Assembly (NCBI GenBank): GCA_910588125.1
Contig: CAJUPI010000004.1
Coordinates: forward strand, 1 to 64,000
DNA length: 64,000 bases
Reading direction: 5' to 3'
DNA from: an uncultured Lachnospiraceae bacterium
GTDB taxonomy: Bacteria; Bacillota; Clostridia; Lachnospirales; Lachnospiraceae
Shown piece by piece: positions 48,920-57,998 of this stretch. The number at the start of each line of letters is the position of its first letter. Position 1 is the stretch's first letter. Below the pieces are notes generated by a model. The model saw only the letters and a list, made by a program, of their open reading frames with translations, did no database searches and was not told the DNA's origin. The position numbers were made by a program, and so were the translations under genes.

Positions 48920-49840
48920 ATGTTGCGATATACTTTAAAACGAATCATAGGAGTGCTTCCCACTCTGATAATAGTAGTAACCTTTGTATTCTTTTTTGTC
49001 CGGATGATTCCCGGAGATCCGGCCCGCCTGGTGGCGGGAGAGCAGGCTACTTTGGACGCGGTGGAGGCGGTGCGGGTCCAGTTAGGCCTGGATCAGCCCA
49101 TCCATATCCAGTATCTGAAATATGTAGGCGGCTTGCTGCGGGGGGATCTGGGTATGTCTCTGCGGACGAAACGTCCGGTGCTGACAGAAGTGGCGGCTCG
49201 ATATGGCAATACTATGGCCCTGACGCTTGCCAGCCTGGTGTGGAGTACGATTGTGGGCGTGATTCTGGGAGTCTGGTCGGGAAAGAACCGGGGGAAATGG
49301 CAGGATTTCACGGGCATGACCCTGGCGGTATCGGGAATTTCCCTGCCGAACTTCTGGATCGGTTTCCTCTTGATTATGCTGTTTTCCGTGAAACTGCGAT
49401 GGTTTCCCACCACGGGTACGGGAAGCTGGAAGAACCTGGTTTTGCCGGCCATTGCCCTGGGGACTAGCATTGCAGCGATTATCGCACGGTTTACCCGTTC
49501 TTCCATTGTGGAGGTGCTGAAAGAAGATTATATCCGTACGGCCAGAGCCAAGGGGCTTAGGGAAAAGACTGTAACCTGGGGGCATGCCTTCCGCAATTCC
49601 ATGATTTCCGTGGTGACAGTAGTGGGGCTTCAGTTTGGCTTTTTACTGGGCGGTTCGGTAGTCACGGAGGCAGTGTTTGCTTATCCGGGCCTGGGGCAGC
49701 TTCTGGTGGAGTCGGTGAATTACCGGGATTATCCGGCGATTCAGTCTCTGATTTTGATTTTCTCACTGCAGTTTATTATCATCAATCTGATTGTGGATAT
49801 CCTCTATGCGGTCCTCAATCCGGAAATCAAGTTGTCATAG
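48920..49840 (+). CDS. dppB: Peptide ABC transporter permease (DppB type)
   Basis: 306 aa, six membrane segments starting at MLRYTLKRIIGVLPTLIIVV. The family opening (LRYTLKRIIGVLPTL, then RMIPGDPARLVAGE) and the ATPase-contact loop (DYIRTARAKGLREKTVTWGH) are intact, followed by GLQFGFLLGGSVVTEAVFAY. Forms the channel with the DppC-type subunit that follows 13 bases later. A run of ~230 bases with a hairpin separates it from the binding-protein gene. Confidence 0.95.
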   Translation: MLRYTLKRIIGVLPTLIIVVTFVFFFVRMIPGDPARLVAGEQATLDAVEAVRVQLGLDQPIHIQYLKYVGGLLRGDLGMSLRTKRPVLTEVAARYGNTMALTLASLVWSTIVGVILGVWSGKNRGKWQDFTGMTLAVSGISLPNFWIGFLLIMLFSVKLRWFPTTGTGSWKNLVLPAIALGTSIAAIIARFTRSSIVEVLKEDYIRTARAKGLREKTVTWGHAFRNSMISVVTVVGLQFGFLLGGSVVTEAVFAYPGLGQLLVESVNYRDYPAIQSLILIFSLQFIIINLIVDILYAVLNPEIKLS

Positions 49841-49853
49841 GAGGAATAAATAC

Positions 49854-50747
49854 ATGATCGGAAAGAAAAAGTCTGTGAAAGCAGAATTGAATGAAAAGAC
49901 AGATATTAAAACTCCGATTTCGGAGATGGTGCGGAAATTTAAAAAACAGAAGAATTCGGTGGTTGCTTTATTCTTTATCCTCTTTTTGGTATTTCTGGCT
50001 TTGTTTGGGGAAGCTCTGGCGCCGTTTAAGATCAATGAATACGATTATAACTCGATTCTTCAGGGACCCAGTATGGCTCACTGGTTTGGGACGGATGAGT
50101 TTGGCAGGGATTTGTTTTCCCGGATTATCAGTGGCACGAAAATCTCTTTGGCCGTAGGTCTTTCAGCCGTTTCCGTGGGAGCTGTCTGCGGGACGATCCT
50201 GGGACTTTTGGGAGGCTATTACCGGGGGATTGTAGATGCAGTTATCATGCGGATCTGCGATGTTTTATTTGCCTTTCCGGGAATTATTCTGGCTATTGCT
50301 ATTGTGGCTATTTTGGGAAGCGGCATCGGGAATGTGGTAATTGCAGTGTCAGTGTTCTCCACGCCTACCTTTGCCCGTCTGGTGAGGAGCCGGACCCTGG
50401 CTCTTAAAAATTCCGTGTTTGTCCAGGCGGCGAAGAATTTAGGAGCCTCGGATGCCAGGATATTATTCCGCCATATTTTGCCGGGGGCGGTGCCGGAGAT
50501 TATCGTCCAGTTTACCATGTCGGTAGGTTCTTCGATTTTGACGGCTTCCTCTTTGAGCTTTCTGGGAATGGGAGCCCAGCCGCCTACGCCGGAGTGGGGA
50601 TTGTTGCTGGCCAACGGGCGGAATTACATGATGACCAGCATGCATTGTACGGTATTTCCGGGACTTGCGATTTTCCTGACTGTGCTGAGTTTTAATATTC
50701 TCGGGGACGGACTGCGGGATGCTCTTGATCCGAAGCTGACGGATTAA
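49854..50747 (+). CDS. dppC: Peptide ABC transporter permease (DppC type)
   Basis: 297 aa from the ATG at 49854 (AGGAGGAATAAATAC before it); a longer frame inside dppB has no site. An extended basic N-terminus is followed by six membrane helices (VVALFFILFLVFLALFGEAL first). It has GTDEFGRDLFSRIISGTKIS and the EAA-like loop (SVFVQAAKNLGASDARILFR, then HILPGAVPEIIVQ). Completes the Dpp translocation pore. Confidence 0.95.
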   Translation: MIGKKKSVKAELNEKTDIKTPISEMVRKFKKQKNSVVALFFILFLVFLALFGEALAPFKINEYDYNSILQGPSMAHWFGTDEFGRDLFSRIISGTKISLAVGLSAVSVGAVCGTILGLLGGYYRGIVDAVIMRICDVLFAFPGIILAIAIVAILGSGIGNVVIAVSVFSTPTFARLVRSRTLALKNSVFVQAAKNLGASDARILFRHILPGAVPEIIVQFTMSVGSSILTASSLSFLGMGAQPPTPEWGLLLANGRNYMMTSMHCTVFPGLAIFLTVLSFNILGDGLRDALDPKLTD

Positions 50748-50774
50748 AGGCAAAGAAAGGAGGACAAAGGACAG

Positions 50775-51764
50775 ATGGAAGATAACAGGAAAAATATATT
50801 GGAAGTGAAGAATCTTCACACTTATTTTTATACGGACAGCGGAGTGGTAAAATCGGTGGACGGGGTGGATTTTGCGCTGAAGGAGGGATCTACCTTAGGT
50901 ATTGTAGGGGAATCGGGAAGCGGAAAGAGTGTGACTTCTCTTTCGGTTATGGGACTTTTGACCGGAACCACCGGAAAGATTGTTGAGGGAGAGATCTTGC
51001 TCGAGGGTAAGGATATTGCCCATATCAGTGAGGAGGAGAAGCGGAAACTGCGGGGCAGCCAGATTTCGATGATTTTCCAGGAGCCGATGACCAGCTTAAA
51101 TCCGGTGATGAAGATTGGAAAGCAGCTGACGGAATGTATCTTACAGCATCAAGATGTCTCGAAGGAGGAGGCATACAAGAAAGCAGAAGATATGCTGCGC
51201 CGGACCGGAGTTCCACGGGTGGAGCATATGATGAAGGAGTATCCCTTCCAGCTTTCCGGCGGCCAGCGTCAGCGGGTGATGATTGCCATGGCGCTGGTGT
51301 GCGGGCCGAAGATCCTGATCGCGGACGAGCCGACCACGGCGCTGGATGTGACCATTCAGGCGCAGATTCTGGATTTGATGAACGGGCTGAAAAAGGCGAT
51401 TGGTACCTCTATTTTGTTTATCACTCATGATTTGGGAGTGGTGGCAGAGGTTTGCGACGAGGTAGTGGTTATGTATTGCGGCCGGGTGGTGGAAAAGGGA
51501 GATGTAAGGGAATTGTTTGCTCACCCGTCCCATCCTTATACCATTGGCCTTTTAAATTCCATTCCCAAGCTGGGAGAGGCAGTGGAGGAGCTGGAGGCCA
51601 TTCCGGGGAATGTGCCCAATCCCAAATATATGCCTAAGGGCTGTAAATTTGCACCGCGGTGCAGCCGGGCCTTTGAGAGATGCCAGGAGGAGGAGCCGGG
51701 CTTTTATGAGATTGGCGAGGGACATGTAAGCCGGTGCTGGCTTTGTGAGAAAGGGGGCGTTTGA
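50775..51764 (+). CDS. dppD: Peptide ABC transporter ATPase (DppD type)
   Basis: 329 aa. ATP-binding subunit: Walker A GESGSGKS, Q-loop region (MIFQEPMTSLNPVMKIGKQL), signature LSGGQRQRVMIAMALV, Walker B ILIADEPTTALDVTI and H-loop (FITHDLGVVAEV). The C-terminal oligopeptide-type extension carries the Cys-rich CKFAPRCSRAFERCQ motif that ligates an iron-sulfur cluster in some Dpp/Opp ATPases. It follows dppC by 27 bases; its stop lies one base before the next start. Confidence 0.96.
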   Translation: MEDNRKNILEVKNLHTYFYTDSGVVKSVDGVDFALKEGSTLGIVGESGSGKSVTSLSVMGLLTGTTGKIVEGEILLEGKDIAHISEEEKRKLRGSQISMIFQEPMTSLNPVMKIGKQLTECILQHQDVSKEEAYKKAEDMLRRTGVPRVEHMMKEYPFQLSGGQRQRVMIAMALVCGPKILIADEPTTALDVTIQAQILDLMNGLKKAIGTSILFITHDLGVVAEVCDEVVVMYCGRVVEKGDVRELFAHPSHPYTIGLLNSIPKLGEAVEELEAIPGNVPNPKYMPKGCKFAPRCSRAFERCQEEEPGFYEIGEGHVSRCWLCEKGGV

Positions 51765-51765
51765 T

Positions 51766-52770
51766 ATGGCGAATACAGCAAATATTCTGCTGCATGTGGA
51801 GGATATGAAAATTTATTATCCGGTGGCGGGTAAGCGGCTGGGTACCACAGATTATGTGAAGGCAGTGGACGGCGTCTCCTTTGAAGTGAGGCGGGGAGAG
51901 GTGTTTGGCATTGTGGGTGAGTCAGGCTGCGGAAAGTCTACTCTGGGCCGGGGCATCTGCAAGCTGGAAAAGCCTACCGGGGGAAAAATAGTACTGGACG
52001 GGGAGGATATTTCCGGATATAATGACAGCCAGATGAGGCCGGTGCGCAAGAAGGTCCAGATGGTGTTTCAGGACCCGTACGCATCTCTCAACCCCAGAAT
52101 GTCGGTGTTTGATATTATCGCGGAGCCGTTGATGATTCATAAGCTGGTGAAGGATAAGGCCGAGATGGAGGAGAAGGTACTGGCGCTTCTCAGAAAGGTG
52201 GGGCTGGATGATTACCATGCCAACCGTTATCCTCATGAATTTTCCGGCGGCCAGCGCCAGCGGATCGGCATAGCCAGAGCGCTGGCGGTGCAGCCGTCTT
52301 TGATTATCGCGGACGAGCCGGTATCCGCCTTGGATGTGTCGATACAGGCCCAGGTGTTGAATTTGATGAATCAGTTGAAAAAGGATTTTAACCTGACATA
52401 TATTTTTGTGGCTCATGACTTGAGTGTGGTAGAACACATCAGTGATCGGGTGGGAGTCATGTATCTGGGGAATTTTGTGGAGGTGGGAAATAAGGAGAGC
52501 CTGTATACCAATCCGCTCCATCCTTATACCCAGGCGCTGCTTTCCGCAGTACCTGTGCCCGACCCTACGGCTAAGAAGGACCGGGTGATTTTGGAGGGCA
52601 ATATCCCGTCGCCGCTGAATCCGCCTAAGGGATGTAAGTTCCATACCAGATGCCCCAGGGCTATGGAGTGCTGTAAGACGGAGGCGCCGGGGCGTTATCA
52701 GGTCAGCGAGGATCATTATGTATATTGCCATCTTTATGATGAGGTGGGCGGAAAGCAGGGGAGATCATGA
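51766..52770 (+). CDS. dppF: Peptide ABC transporter ATPase (DppF type)
   Basis: 334 aa from the ATG at 51766; a longer frame adds seven residues and overlaps dppD. Walker A GESGCGKS, MVFQDPYASLNPRMSVFDII, signature FSGGQRQRIGIARALA, Walker B LIIADEPVSALDVSI and H-loop (FVAHDLSVVEHI). C-terminal GCKFHTRCPRAMECCKTEAP matches the Opp/Dpp cluster extension. Partner ATPase of DppD. Overlaps the M55 gene by 4 bases (ATGA). Confidence 0.96.
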   Translation: MANTANILLHVEDMKIYYPVAGKRLGTTDYVKAVDGVSFEVRRGEVFGIVGESGCGKSTLGRGICKLEKPTGGKIVLDGEDISGYNDSQMRPVRKKVQMVFQDPYASLNPRMSVFDIIAEPLMIHKLVKDKAEMEEKVLALLRKVGLDDYHANRYPHEFSGGQRQRIGIARALAVQPSLIIADEPVSALDVSIQAQVLNLMNQLKKDFNLTYIFVAHDLSVVEHISDRVGVMYLGNFVEVGNKESLYTNPLHPYTQALLSAVPVPDPTAKKDRVILEGNIPSPLNPPKGCKFHTRCPRAMECCKTEAPGRYQVSEDHYVYCHLYDEVGGKQGRS

Positions 52771-53567
52771 AGCTTTTTATCAGTGCAGATATCGAGGGCT
52801 GCGCCGGGCTGGCGATCCCGGCGGAGGCGCATAAGCAGGAGGCAGTCTACCGGGCTTTTGCTCAGGAGATGACAAAAGAGGTATTGACAGTTTGTGAAGC
52901 CGCCCGGGAGATGGGGGCTACGGAGATTGTAGTCAAGGACGGCCATGGGGACGCTTCTAATATCGATCCGCTTCAGATGCCGGATTATGTCAGGCTGATT
53001 CGGGGGAAAAGCGGACATCCTTACAATATGATGTGGGGACTTGACACGGGCTTTGACGGGGTGTTGTATGTGGGGTATCACGCGCCGGCGGGGAATCCGG
53101 AGTTTTCCATCAGCCATACCTCCACCGGCAACAGCTTGTATATCCGCCTCAATGGGGAATATATGAGCGAGTTTATGCTGAATACGTTGACAGCAGCCAG
53201 CCTGGGGGTGCCGGTGTTGTTTTTGTCCGGGGATGAGGCCATCTGTGGACTGGCCAAAGGCCAGGTGCCAAAGATTGAGACGGCAGTGACCAAAAAAGGC
53301 ACCGGAGGGGCAACGATCTGCGAGCCTCAGGGGATTGTGCTGGAACGGATTCGGAGCGGGGTAAAAAAGGCGTTGGGCCGGGACTTTTCTTCCTGCCTGG
53401 TAGAGCTTCCAGGGCAGTTTACCTATGAGGTGACGTTTAAGGATTGGAAAAAGGCATATCAGATGTCGTTTTATCCAGGGATGGAGAAGGTGGACACGTT
53501 TACTAACCGGCTGGTGACCGACAGTTGGATGGATGTAGTGACGGCGCATTGTTTTGTAGTGTATTAG
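52767..53567 (+). CDS. M55 family D-aminopeptidase (DppA-like)
   Basis: 266 aa. Zinc D-aminopeptidase; the B. subtilis relative DppA cleaves D-Ala-D-Ala and other D-peptides as a self-compartmentalising decamer. The metal motifs SADIEGCAGL (Asp8, Glu10), VVKDGHGDASN, VGYHAPAG and SHTSTGNSLY are intact. The start overlaps the dppF stop (ATGA), so it belongs to the transporter operon. In the cytoplasm it would process D-peptides brought in by Dpp. No signal peptide. Confidence 0.94.
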   Translation: MKLFISADIEGCAGLAIPAEAHKQEAVYRAFAQEMTKEVLTVCEAAREMGATEIVVKDGHGDASNIDPLQMPDYVRLIRGKSGHPYNMMWGLDTGFDGVLYVGYHAPAGNPEFSISHTSTGNSLYIRLNGEYMSEFMLNTLTAASLGVPVLFLSGDEAICGLAKGQVPKIETAVTKKGTGGATICEPQGIVLERIRSGVKKALGRDFSSCLVELPGQFTYEVTFKDWKKAYQMSFYPGMEKVDTFTNRLVTDSWMDVVTAHCFVVY

Positions 53568-53637
53568 GGGAAAAGGTTCCGCGGATGGCACCTTGAAAAA
53601 TATATTGATAAAACAGAGTGAAGGAGACAGCGAAGTC

Positions 53638-54732
53638 ATGGATATGCAGATGTTTGGCCGGATTTCCGATGCGTTTGGGCCGAGTGGATTTGAGGAGGAT
53701 GTGATTCGCACGATTGCCGGGTATTGCCGGGAGTTTGAGGTGGAAAATGATGCGATGAACAATCTTTATGTGAGGATGCCAGGGGCGGACAGGAAAAAAC
53801 CGGTGATTCAGCTCGATGCTCATACGGATGAGTGTGGATTTATGGTGCAGGCCATTCATGAAAACGGAGTTTTGGGGATTGTGATGCTGGGGGGCTTTGT
53901 GCTCACAAATGTGCCGGCTCACACAGTGATGATCCGGACCAGGAGCGGGAAAATGGTGAGAGGGATCATCACTTCAAAGCCGGTCCATTTTATGAATGAT
54001 AAGGAGAGGGCTTCTCAGGAGCTGGATATTGAGAAGATTTATGTTGATATCGGAGCAGTCAGCAGGAGAGAGGTGGAGGAAGACTTTGGAGTTTCCATTG
54101 GGGATCCGATGATGCCGGAGGTAAGCTTTTCTTATGATGAGGAGCACGGAGTCTGTTTTGGCAAGGCGTTTGACAACCGGGCGGGATGTGCCTGTATTGT
54201 AGATACCATGAAGACACTGTATGCGGAGCGGGAACATCTGGCCGTTCAGGTGGTCGGGGCTTTTGCGGCTCAGGAGGAGGTGGGCATGCGGGGCGCCACG
54301 GTGACGGCCCAGGTGGTGAAGCCGGATTTGGCCATTGTGTTTGAAGGATCACCCTCGGATGATTTCTATTTCAGCGCGGCGCTGGCGCAGGGACGGATGA
54401 AGAGCGGGGTGCAGATCCGGCGGTTGGACAAGAGCTACGTCTCTAACCCGGCATTTATGGAATATGCGATGGAGCTGGCAAAAACGTGTGGCATTCCCTA
54501 TCAGGAGACGGTGCGGAGGGGCGGCAGCACCAATGCGGGGAAGATTAGCCTGACCGGAAAGGCGGTTCCGGTGCTGGTGCTGGGAGTGCCCAGCCGTTAT
54601 GTGCACACGCATTATAATTTCTGTGCGAAACAGGATCTGGAGGCAGCGGCCGGCCTGGCAGTGCAGGTGATTCGTAAGCTGGACGAGGAGCGGTTGCGGC
54701 ATATTTGCCGGCAGGATATACTGGAGGGGTAA
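53638..54732 (+). CDS. M42 family aminopeptidase (TET/glutamyl-aminopeptidase type)
   Basis: 364 aa from the ATG at 53638 (AAGGAG 11 bases before; ATG 53644 is an alternative). Cobalt/zinc-dependent aminopeptidase forming large shells in this family. Metal and catalytic residues: DAHTDECGFMV, AFDNRAGCACIVD, AAQEEVGMRGATV (catalytic Glu), FEGSPSDDF and PSRYVHTHYNF. The N-terminal blocks FGPSGFEEDVIRTIAGY are typical. Substrate preference (Glu, Leu, Lys) cannot be read from the sequence. In the same operon as the M55 and C26 genes. Confidence 0.92.
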   Translation: MDMQMFGRISDAFGPSGFEEDVIRTIAGYCREFEVENDAMNNLYVRMPGADRKKPVIQLDAHTDECGFMVQAIHENGVLGIVMLGGFVLTNVPAHTVMIRTRSGKMVRGIITSKPVHFMNDKERASQELDIEKIYVDIGAVSRREVEEDFGVSIGDPMMPEVSFSYDEEHGVCFGKAFDNRAGCACIVDTMKTLYAEREHLAVQVVGAFAAQEEVGMRGATVTAQVVKPDLAIVFEGSPSDDFYFSAALAQGRMKSGVQIRRLDKSYVSNPAFMEYAMELAKTCGIPYQETVRRGGSTNAGKISLTGKAVPVLVLGVPSRYVHTHYNFCAKQDLEAAAGLAVQVIRKLDEERLRHICRQDILEG

Positions 54733-54737
54733 AAAAG

Positions 54738-55475
54738 ATGACAAATCGGAGAAAACCTGTGATAGGCATCCTGGGCCTTACCAGGAGTACAGATCCGGGA
54801 CTGTATATCAGTGGAGAACATGTATTTACAGGAAGCACCAATGTACGGGCGATTCAGATGAACGGCGGGGTGCCGGTGCTAATTCCGGCGGCCATGGCTG
54901 CAGAGGATGTGGAAGCGGCGGTATCCTTTTGCGACGGGATTCTGATTCCTGGCGGAGACGATGTGACGCCCTGGTACTACGACGAGGAGCCGCTGCCAGT
55001 GATTGGGACTTTCCGTCCGGAGATCGATGATGCCTGGCTGAAGGTGGGGAGATATGCTCTGGAGAATAAGATTCCCATGCTGGGAATCTGCAAAGGTCAC
55101 CAGACGCTGAATGTATTGATGGGCGGAAGCCTGTATCAGGATTTATCTCTCCAGGGAGGGGAGCTGATTCAGCATTTGCAGAGGTTTAACCGGACTTATC
55201 TGACTCACCATGTGGAAGTGGTGGAAGGAACCCGGCTGGCGGGGCTTTTTGGCGCCGGAAAACTAAAGACCAATTCTATGCACCACCAGGCAGTGAAAAA
55301 GCTGGGGAAGGGATTGAAGATCTCGGCCCGGGCCTGTGACGGCACGGTAGAAGGAATCGAGGACGAGGAGGGCCTGATCATGGGGGTACAGTGGCATCCG
55401 GAGGATCTGGTGGACTCGGCTCCGGTGATGAACCGGCTGTTTGCGGATTTGGTGGAGCGGGCTTTGCGGCGGTAG
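54738..55475 (+). CDS. Class I GATase-like gamma-glutamyl hydrolase (peptidase C26, PuuD type)
   Basis: 245 aa from the ATG at 54738 (GGAGGGG 9 bases upstream). Cys-His-Glu hydrolase: the nucleophile Cys is in MLGICKGHQTLNVLMGGSLY, and His/Glu in VQWHPEDL. FCDGILIPGGDDVTP forms the oxyanion region. Members open gamma-glutamyl linkages (gamma-glutamyl-GABA; other gamma-Glu amides). Placed at the end of a D-peptide operon, it might act on gamma-D-glutamyl peptides from murein; that is inference, not shown by sequence. The operon ends in a terminator. Confidence 0.88.
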   Translation: MTNRRKPVIGILGLTRSTDPGLYISGEHVFTGSTNVRAIQMNGGVPVLIPAAMAAEDVEAAVSFCDGILIPGGDDVTPWYYDEEPLPVIGTFRPEIDDAWLKVGRYALENKIPMLGICKGHQTLNVLMGGSLYQDLSLQGGELIQHLQRFNRTYLTHHVEVVEGTRLAGLFGAGKLKTNSMHHQAVKKLGKGLKISARACDGTVEGIEDEEGLIMGVQWHPEDLVDSAPVMNRLFADLVERALRR

Positions 55476-55512
55476 GGTAACTTAAGGAATTTATAATAAA
55501 AAGCAGAAACGG

Positions 55513-55545
55513 AAAAGGCACGTGGAATGAAAGCGTGCCTTTTTT
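55513..55545 (+). terminator. Terminator of the peptide operon
   Basis: AAAAGGCACG (55513-55522) pairs with CGTGCCTTTTTT (55534-55545): a perfect stem followed by a six-T run. It closes the operon that began at 46998. Confidence 0.9.
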
Positions 55546-55694
55546 ATGGGCATGAATGAAAAGGAATAAATTGGAAGCATATAAAATTACAGAAAGGGAA
55601 AATGGTCTTTCCTAAGTCATGAATCTATGTTACAATATAAAAACGGAAAATCCTATATTATGACTATTATTTTGGAAAACAAGGGGGAATAAGA

Positions 55695-57371
55695 ATGGCA
55701 GGAAACCATATCTCTAAGAATGAAAAAAAGGGAAAGTACAAAAAAATCGGGATGAAAATCGGAGGCGTTGTGATAGTCTTGCAGGTAATTTCTGTCCTGC
55801 TGGTGATGCTTGTCTGTATTTTTATGTACAATTCTCTGATTACAAAGATGCAAAAGGTCCGCTGTACAAACGGTACAAATATGCTGTCCTATTTGCTGGA
55901 TCAGGCGGCTGGCGATGAGGATATGAATCAGCTGCTGGATGGCCTGAAAAGTCGTATGGGCTGCGAATTCACTATTTTTGAGGGGGATACCCGGGCGTAC
56001 AGCACGGTGACCCAAAACGGCCAGCGGGTAGTGGGGACTAAGCTGTCGTCTGATCTGAGTACGATTGTGCTTCAGCAGGGGAAGTCTTATGTGGGAGAGT
56101 CAAGCATCCATGGGGAGAGCTATCTGTGTTCCTATGTGCCCACAAAGGGAACTGACGGAAAGATCAATGGACTGATTTTTGCCGGGATTTCCAGGACAGA
56201 GGCCAGGCAGGAGGTGGTTATCGTCGTTGCATTGGCTGTTATGGCAAGCTTTATTACCATTGTTCTCGGTACGATACTCCTGACAGCTTATTTAAAAAAG
56301 CGGGTTTCGGATCCTCTGGGCGAGATTACCCGGATAGCCGGACAGTTGGAGAAGGGTGAGCTGGGCCTGGCCGGTAATGAGGAGATTCGGATTAATGTTT
56401 CATCTAATGATGAGGTCGGTATGCTGGGAGAGATGTTTGAGGATACCATTCACCGGCTGCGGTCTTATATCGGTGAGATTTCCAGTGTGCTGGGTTCCAT
56501 GGCGAATGGCGACCTGACTCAGAGTACGCGTCAGGATTATATGGGTGATTTCCAGTCTATCAAAAGATCTCTGGATGGCATCCAGGCAGCGTTTAACAAT
56601 GCTATGGGCCAGATTACCAGCAGTGCCGGACAGGTTTCTTCCGGAGCAGATCAGGTATCCAGCAGTGCACAGGCGCTGGCTCAGGGAGCTACTGAGCAGG
56701 CCAGTTCCATCGAGGAGATTTCCGCAACGATGATGGATATCTCCAAGAATGCCAAGCAGACTTCTATGGCGGCTGAGGAAGCAGGTGAATATGTTAATCA
56801 GGCGGGGTCCCATCTGGGAGTCAGCATAGGCTTTGTCAAGGAGCTGAACGAAGCCATGGAAAATATTTCCGGTTCTTCGAAGAAAATTGGTACGATTATT
56901 GCCACTATTGAGGATATTGCTTTCCAGATCAATATTCTGGCATTGAATGCGGCTGTGGAGGCGGCCCGGGCAGGTTCTGCTGGCAAGGGTTTTGCTGTGG
57001 TGGCCGATGAAGTAAGTAATTTAGCGTCCAAATCGGATGAAGCGGCTAAAGCTACCAAGAAGCTGATCGAAAGCTCGATTACTGCTGTTACCGAGGGTGG
57101 GCATATTGTGAATAAAGTGACGGAAGCTTTGGATCAGACCAGCCAGAGTGCAGGACATGTGACTACGCAGATGGCGATCGTGGTGGAGGCTGTGGAGAAG
57201 CAGACAGCAGCGCTTTCTCAGGTTACCGATGGGATTGATCAGATATCTTCTGTGGTTCAGACCAATTCTGCCACCAGCGAGCAATGCGCTGCTGCCAGTG
57301 AGGAGCTGTCGTCTCAGGCCAATTTGCTTAAGGATTTGATGCGTTCCTTCAAATTGAGAGATATTCGTTAA
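55695..57371 (+). CDS. Methyl-accepting chemotaxis protein
   Basis: 558 aa, AAGGGGGAATAAG before the ATG. TM1 at ~21-46 (VVIVLQVISVLLVMLVCIF) and TM2 at ~176-202 enclose an extracellular single-Cache-like sensor (CTNGTNMLSYLLDQAAGDED; SSIHGESYLCSYVPTKGTDG). A HAMP domain (RVSDPLGEITRIAGQLEKGE) and a long helical signalling domain follow, with the hairpin tip EDIAFQINILALNAAVEAAR then AGSAGKGFAVVADEVSNLAS. Ligand unknown. Would signal to a CheA/CheW(V) array; CheV is encoded at the window's left edge. Confidence 0.95.
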   Translation: MAGNHISKNEKKGKYKKIGMKIGGVVIVLQVISVLLVMLVCIFMYNSLITKMQKVRCTNGTNMLSYLLDQAAGDEDMNQLLDGLKSRMGCEFTIFEGDTRAYSTVTQNGQRVVGTKLSSDLSTIVLQQGKSYVGESSIHGESYLCSYVPTKGTDGKINGLIFAGISRTEARQEVVIVVALAVMASFITIVLGTILLTAYLKKRVSDPLGEITRIAGQLEKGELGLAGNEEIRINVSSNDEVGMLGEMFEDTIHRLRSYIGEISSVLGSMANGDLTQSTRQDYMGDFQSIKRSLDGIQAAFNNAMGQITSSAGQVSSGADQVSSSAQALAQGATEQASSIEEISATMMDISKNAKQTSMAAEEAGEYVNQAGSHLGVSIGFVKELNEAMENISGSSKKIGTIIATIEDIAFQINILALNAAVEAARAGSAGKGFAVVADEVSNLASKSDEAAKATKKLIESSITAVTEGGHIVNKVTEALDQTSQSAGHVTTQMAIVVEAVEKQTAALSQVTDGIDQISSVVQTNSATSEQCAAASEELSSQANLLKDLMRSFKLRDIR

Positions 57372-57378
57372 GATTCAG

Positions 57379-57454
57379 AAACATACCCGATCAGAGAGAC
57401 TTATGGAAGGGAGGCGTATTTTTCCCGGACAGAGAGGAAGGATCGGGTATGTTT
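57379..57454. terminator. Hairpin after the MCP gene
   Basis: AAACATACCCGATC (57379-57392) is the exact reverse complement of 57441-57454. The loop is about 48 bases. Between converging genes; a weak T-run (GTTTGTT) follows. Confidence 0.6.
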
Positions 57455-57479
57455 GTTAAAAAGAAATATTATCTAAAAT

Positions 57480-57998
57480 CTATTTATTTGTCTTTAACAA
57501 TTCCCATATCATGTCATGCATCCAGGCGATTGTATCATTCAGATGGCGGTTTTCCTCTTGCAGGGACAGAAGTTTCTCTCCTAAAAGTTCTAATTGTTGA
57601 CAATGAAGACCCGTTTTAGAACAGCAGTCAGATGGATTTATTTCATTGCCGGACTTTTTTTCTGAAGCCAATTTTTCAAAGTAATGATACATTAGCTCGA
57701 AAAATTCTTTATTGGTTGGTCGTGTTGTATGAGTACCATTACATATTTCTATCAAAAGTTCGATATTATCTGTTTTCCAAACTGAGTCAACAATGGTTCG
57801 GATATTACGTTCCACGCATTTCCAGGAGGTGTGAAATTCAATTGCGATATCAATATAGAGAGATTTTGTGATAAAGGACAGATAATCTTTGTTTTTTAAC
57901 ACTAGTAAAATTCCGTAAGCCGTGAAATGGTAACCTTGATTTGATGTTTTGACACCAAGTCTGCGCAGTACACTTTTGATTTCTTCAATTTCATACAT
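57480..57998 (-). CDS. Orphan Spo0A-type DNA-binding domain protein with C-terminal coiled coil
   Basis: 172 aa. Residues ~7-110 match the Spo0A effector (DNA-binding) domain: VLRRLGVKTSNQGYHFTAYG, FITKSLYIDIAIEFHTSWKC, the recognition-helix block VERNIRTIVDSVWKT, and TTRPTNKEFFELMYHYF, the counterpart of KPTNSEFIAMVADK in Spo0A. There is no receiver domain: the protein starts directly at this domain. Residues ~115-172 hold Cys125, Cys126 and Cys133, then a leucine-rich coiled coil (LELLGEKLLSLQEENRHLND). The gene is AT-rich compared with its neighbours. It may bind 0A-box-like DNA as a dimer without phosphorylation; inference. Confidence 0.85.
   Translation of the reverse strand: MYEIEEIKSVLRRLGVKTSNQGYHFTAYGILLVLKNKDYLSFITKSLYIDIAIEFHTSWKCVERNIRTIVDSVWKTDNIELLIEICNGTHTTRPTNKEFFELMYHYFEKLASEKKSGNEINPSDCCSKTGLHCQQLELLGEKLLSLQEENRHLNDTIAWMHDMIWELLKTNK

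Noticed and set aside
52734..53762. 342-codon minus-strand frame
   Set aside because: Opposite the M55 and M42 genes, both well supported; no ribosome binding site and no recognisable domain.
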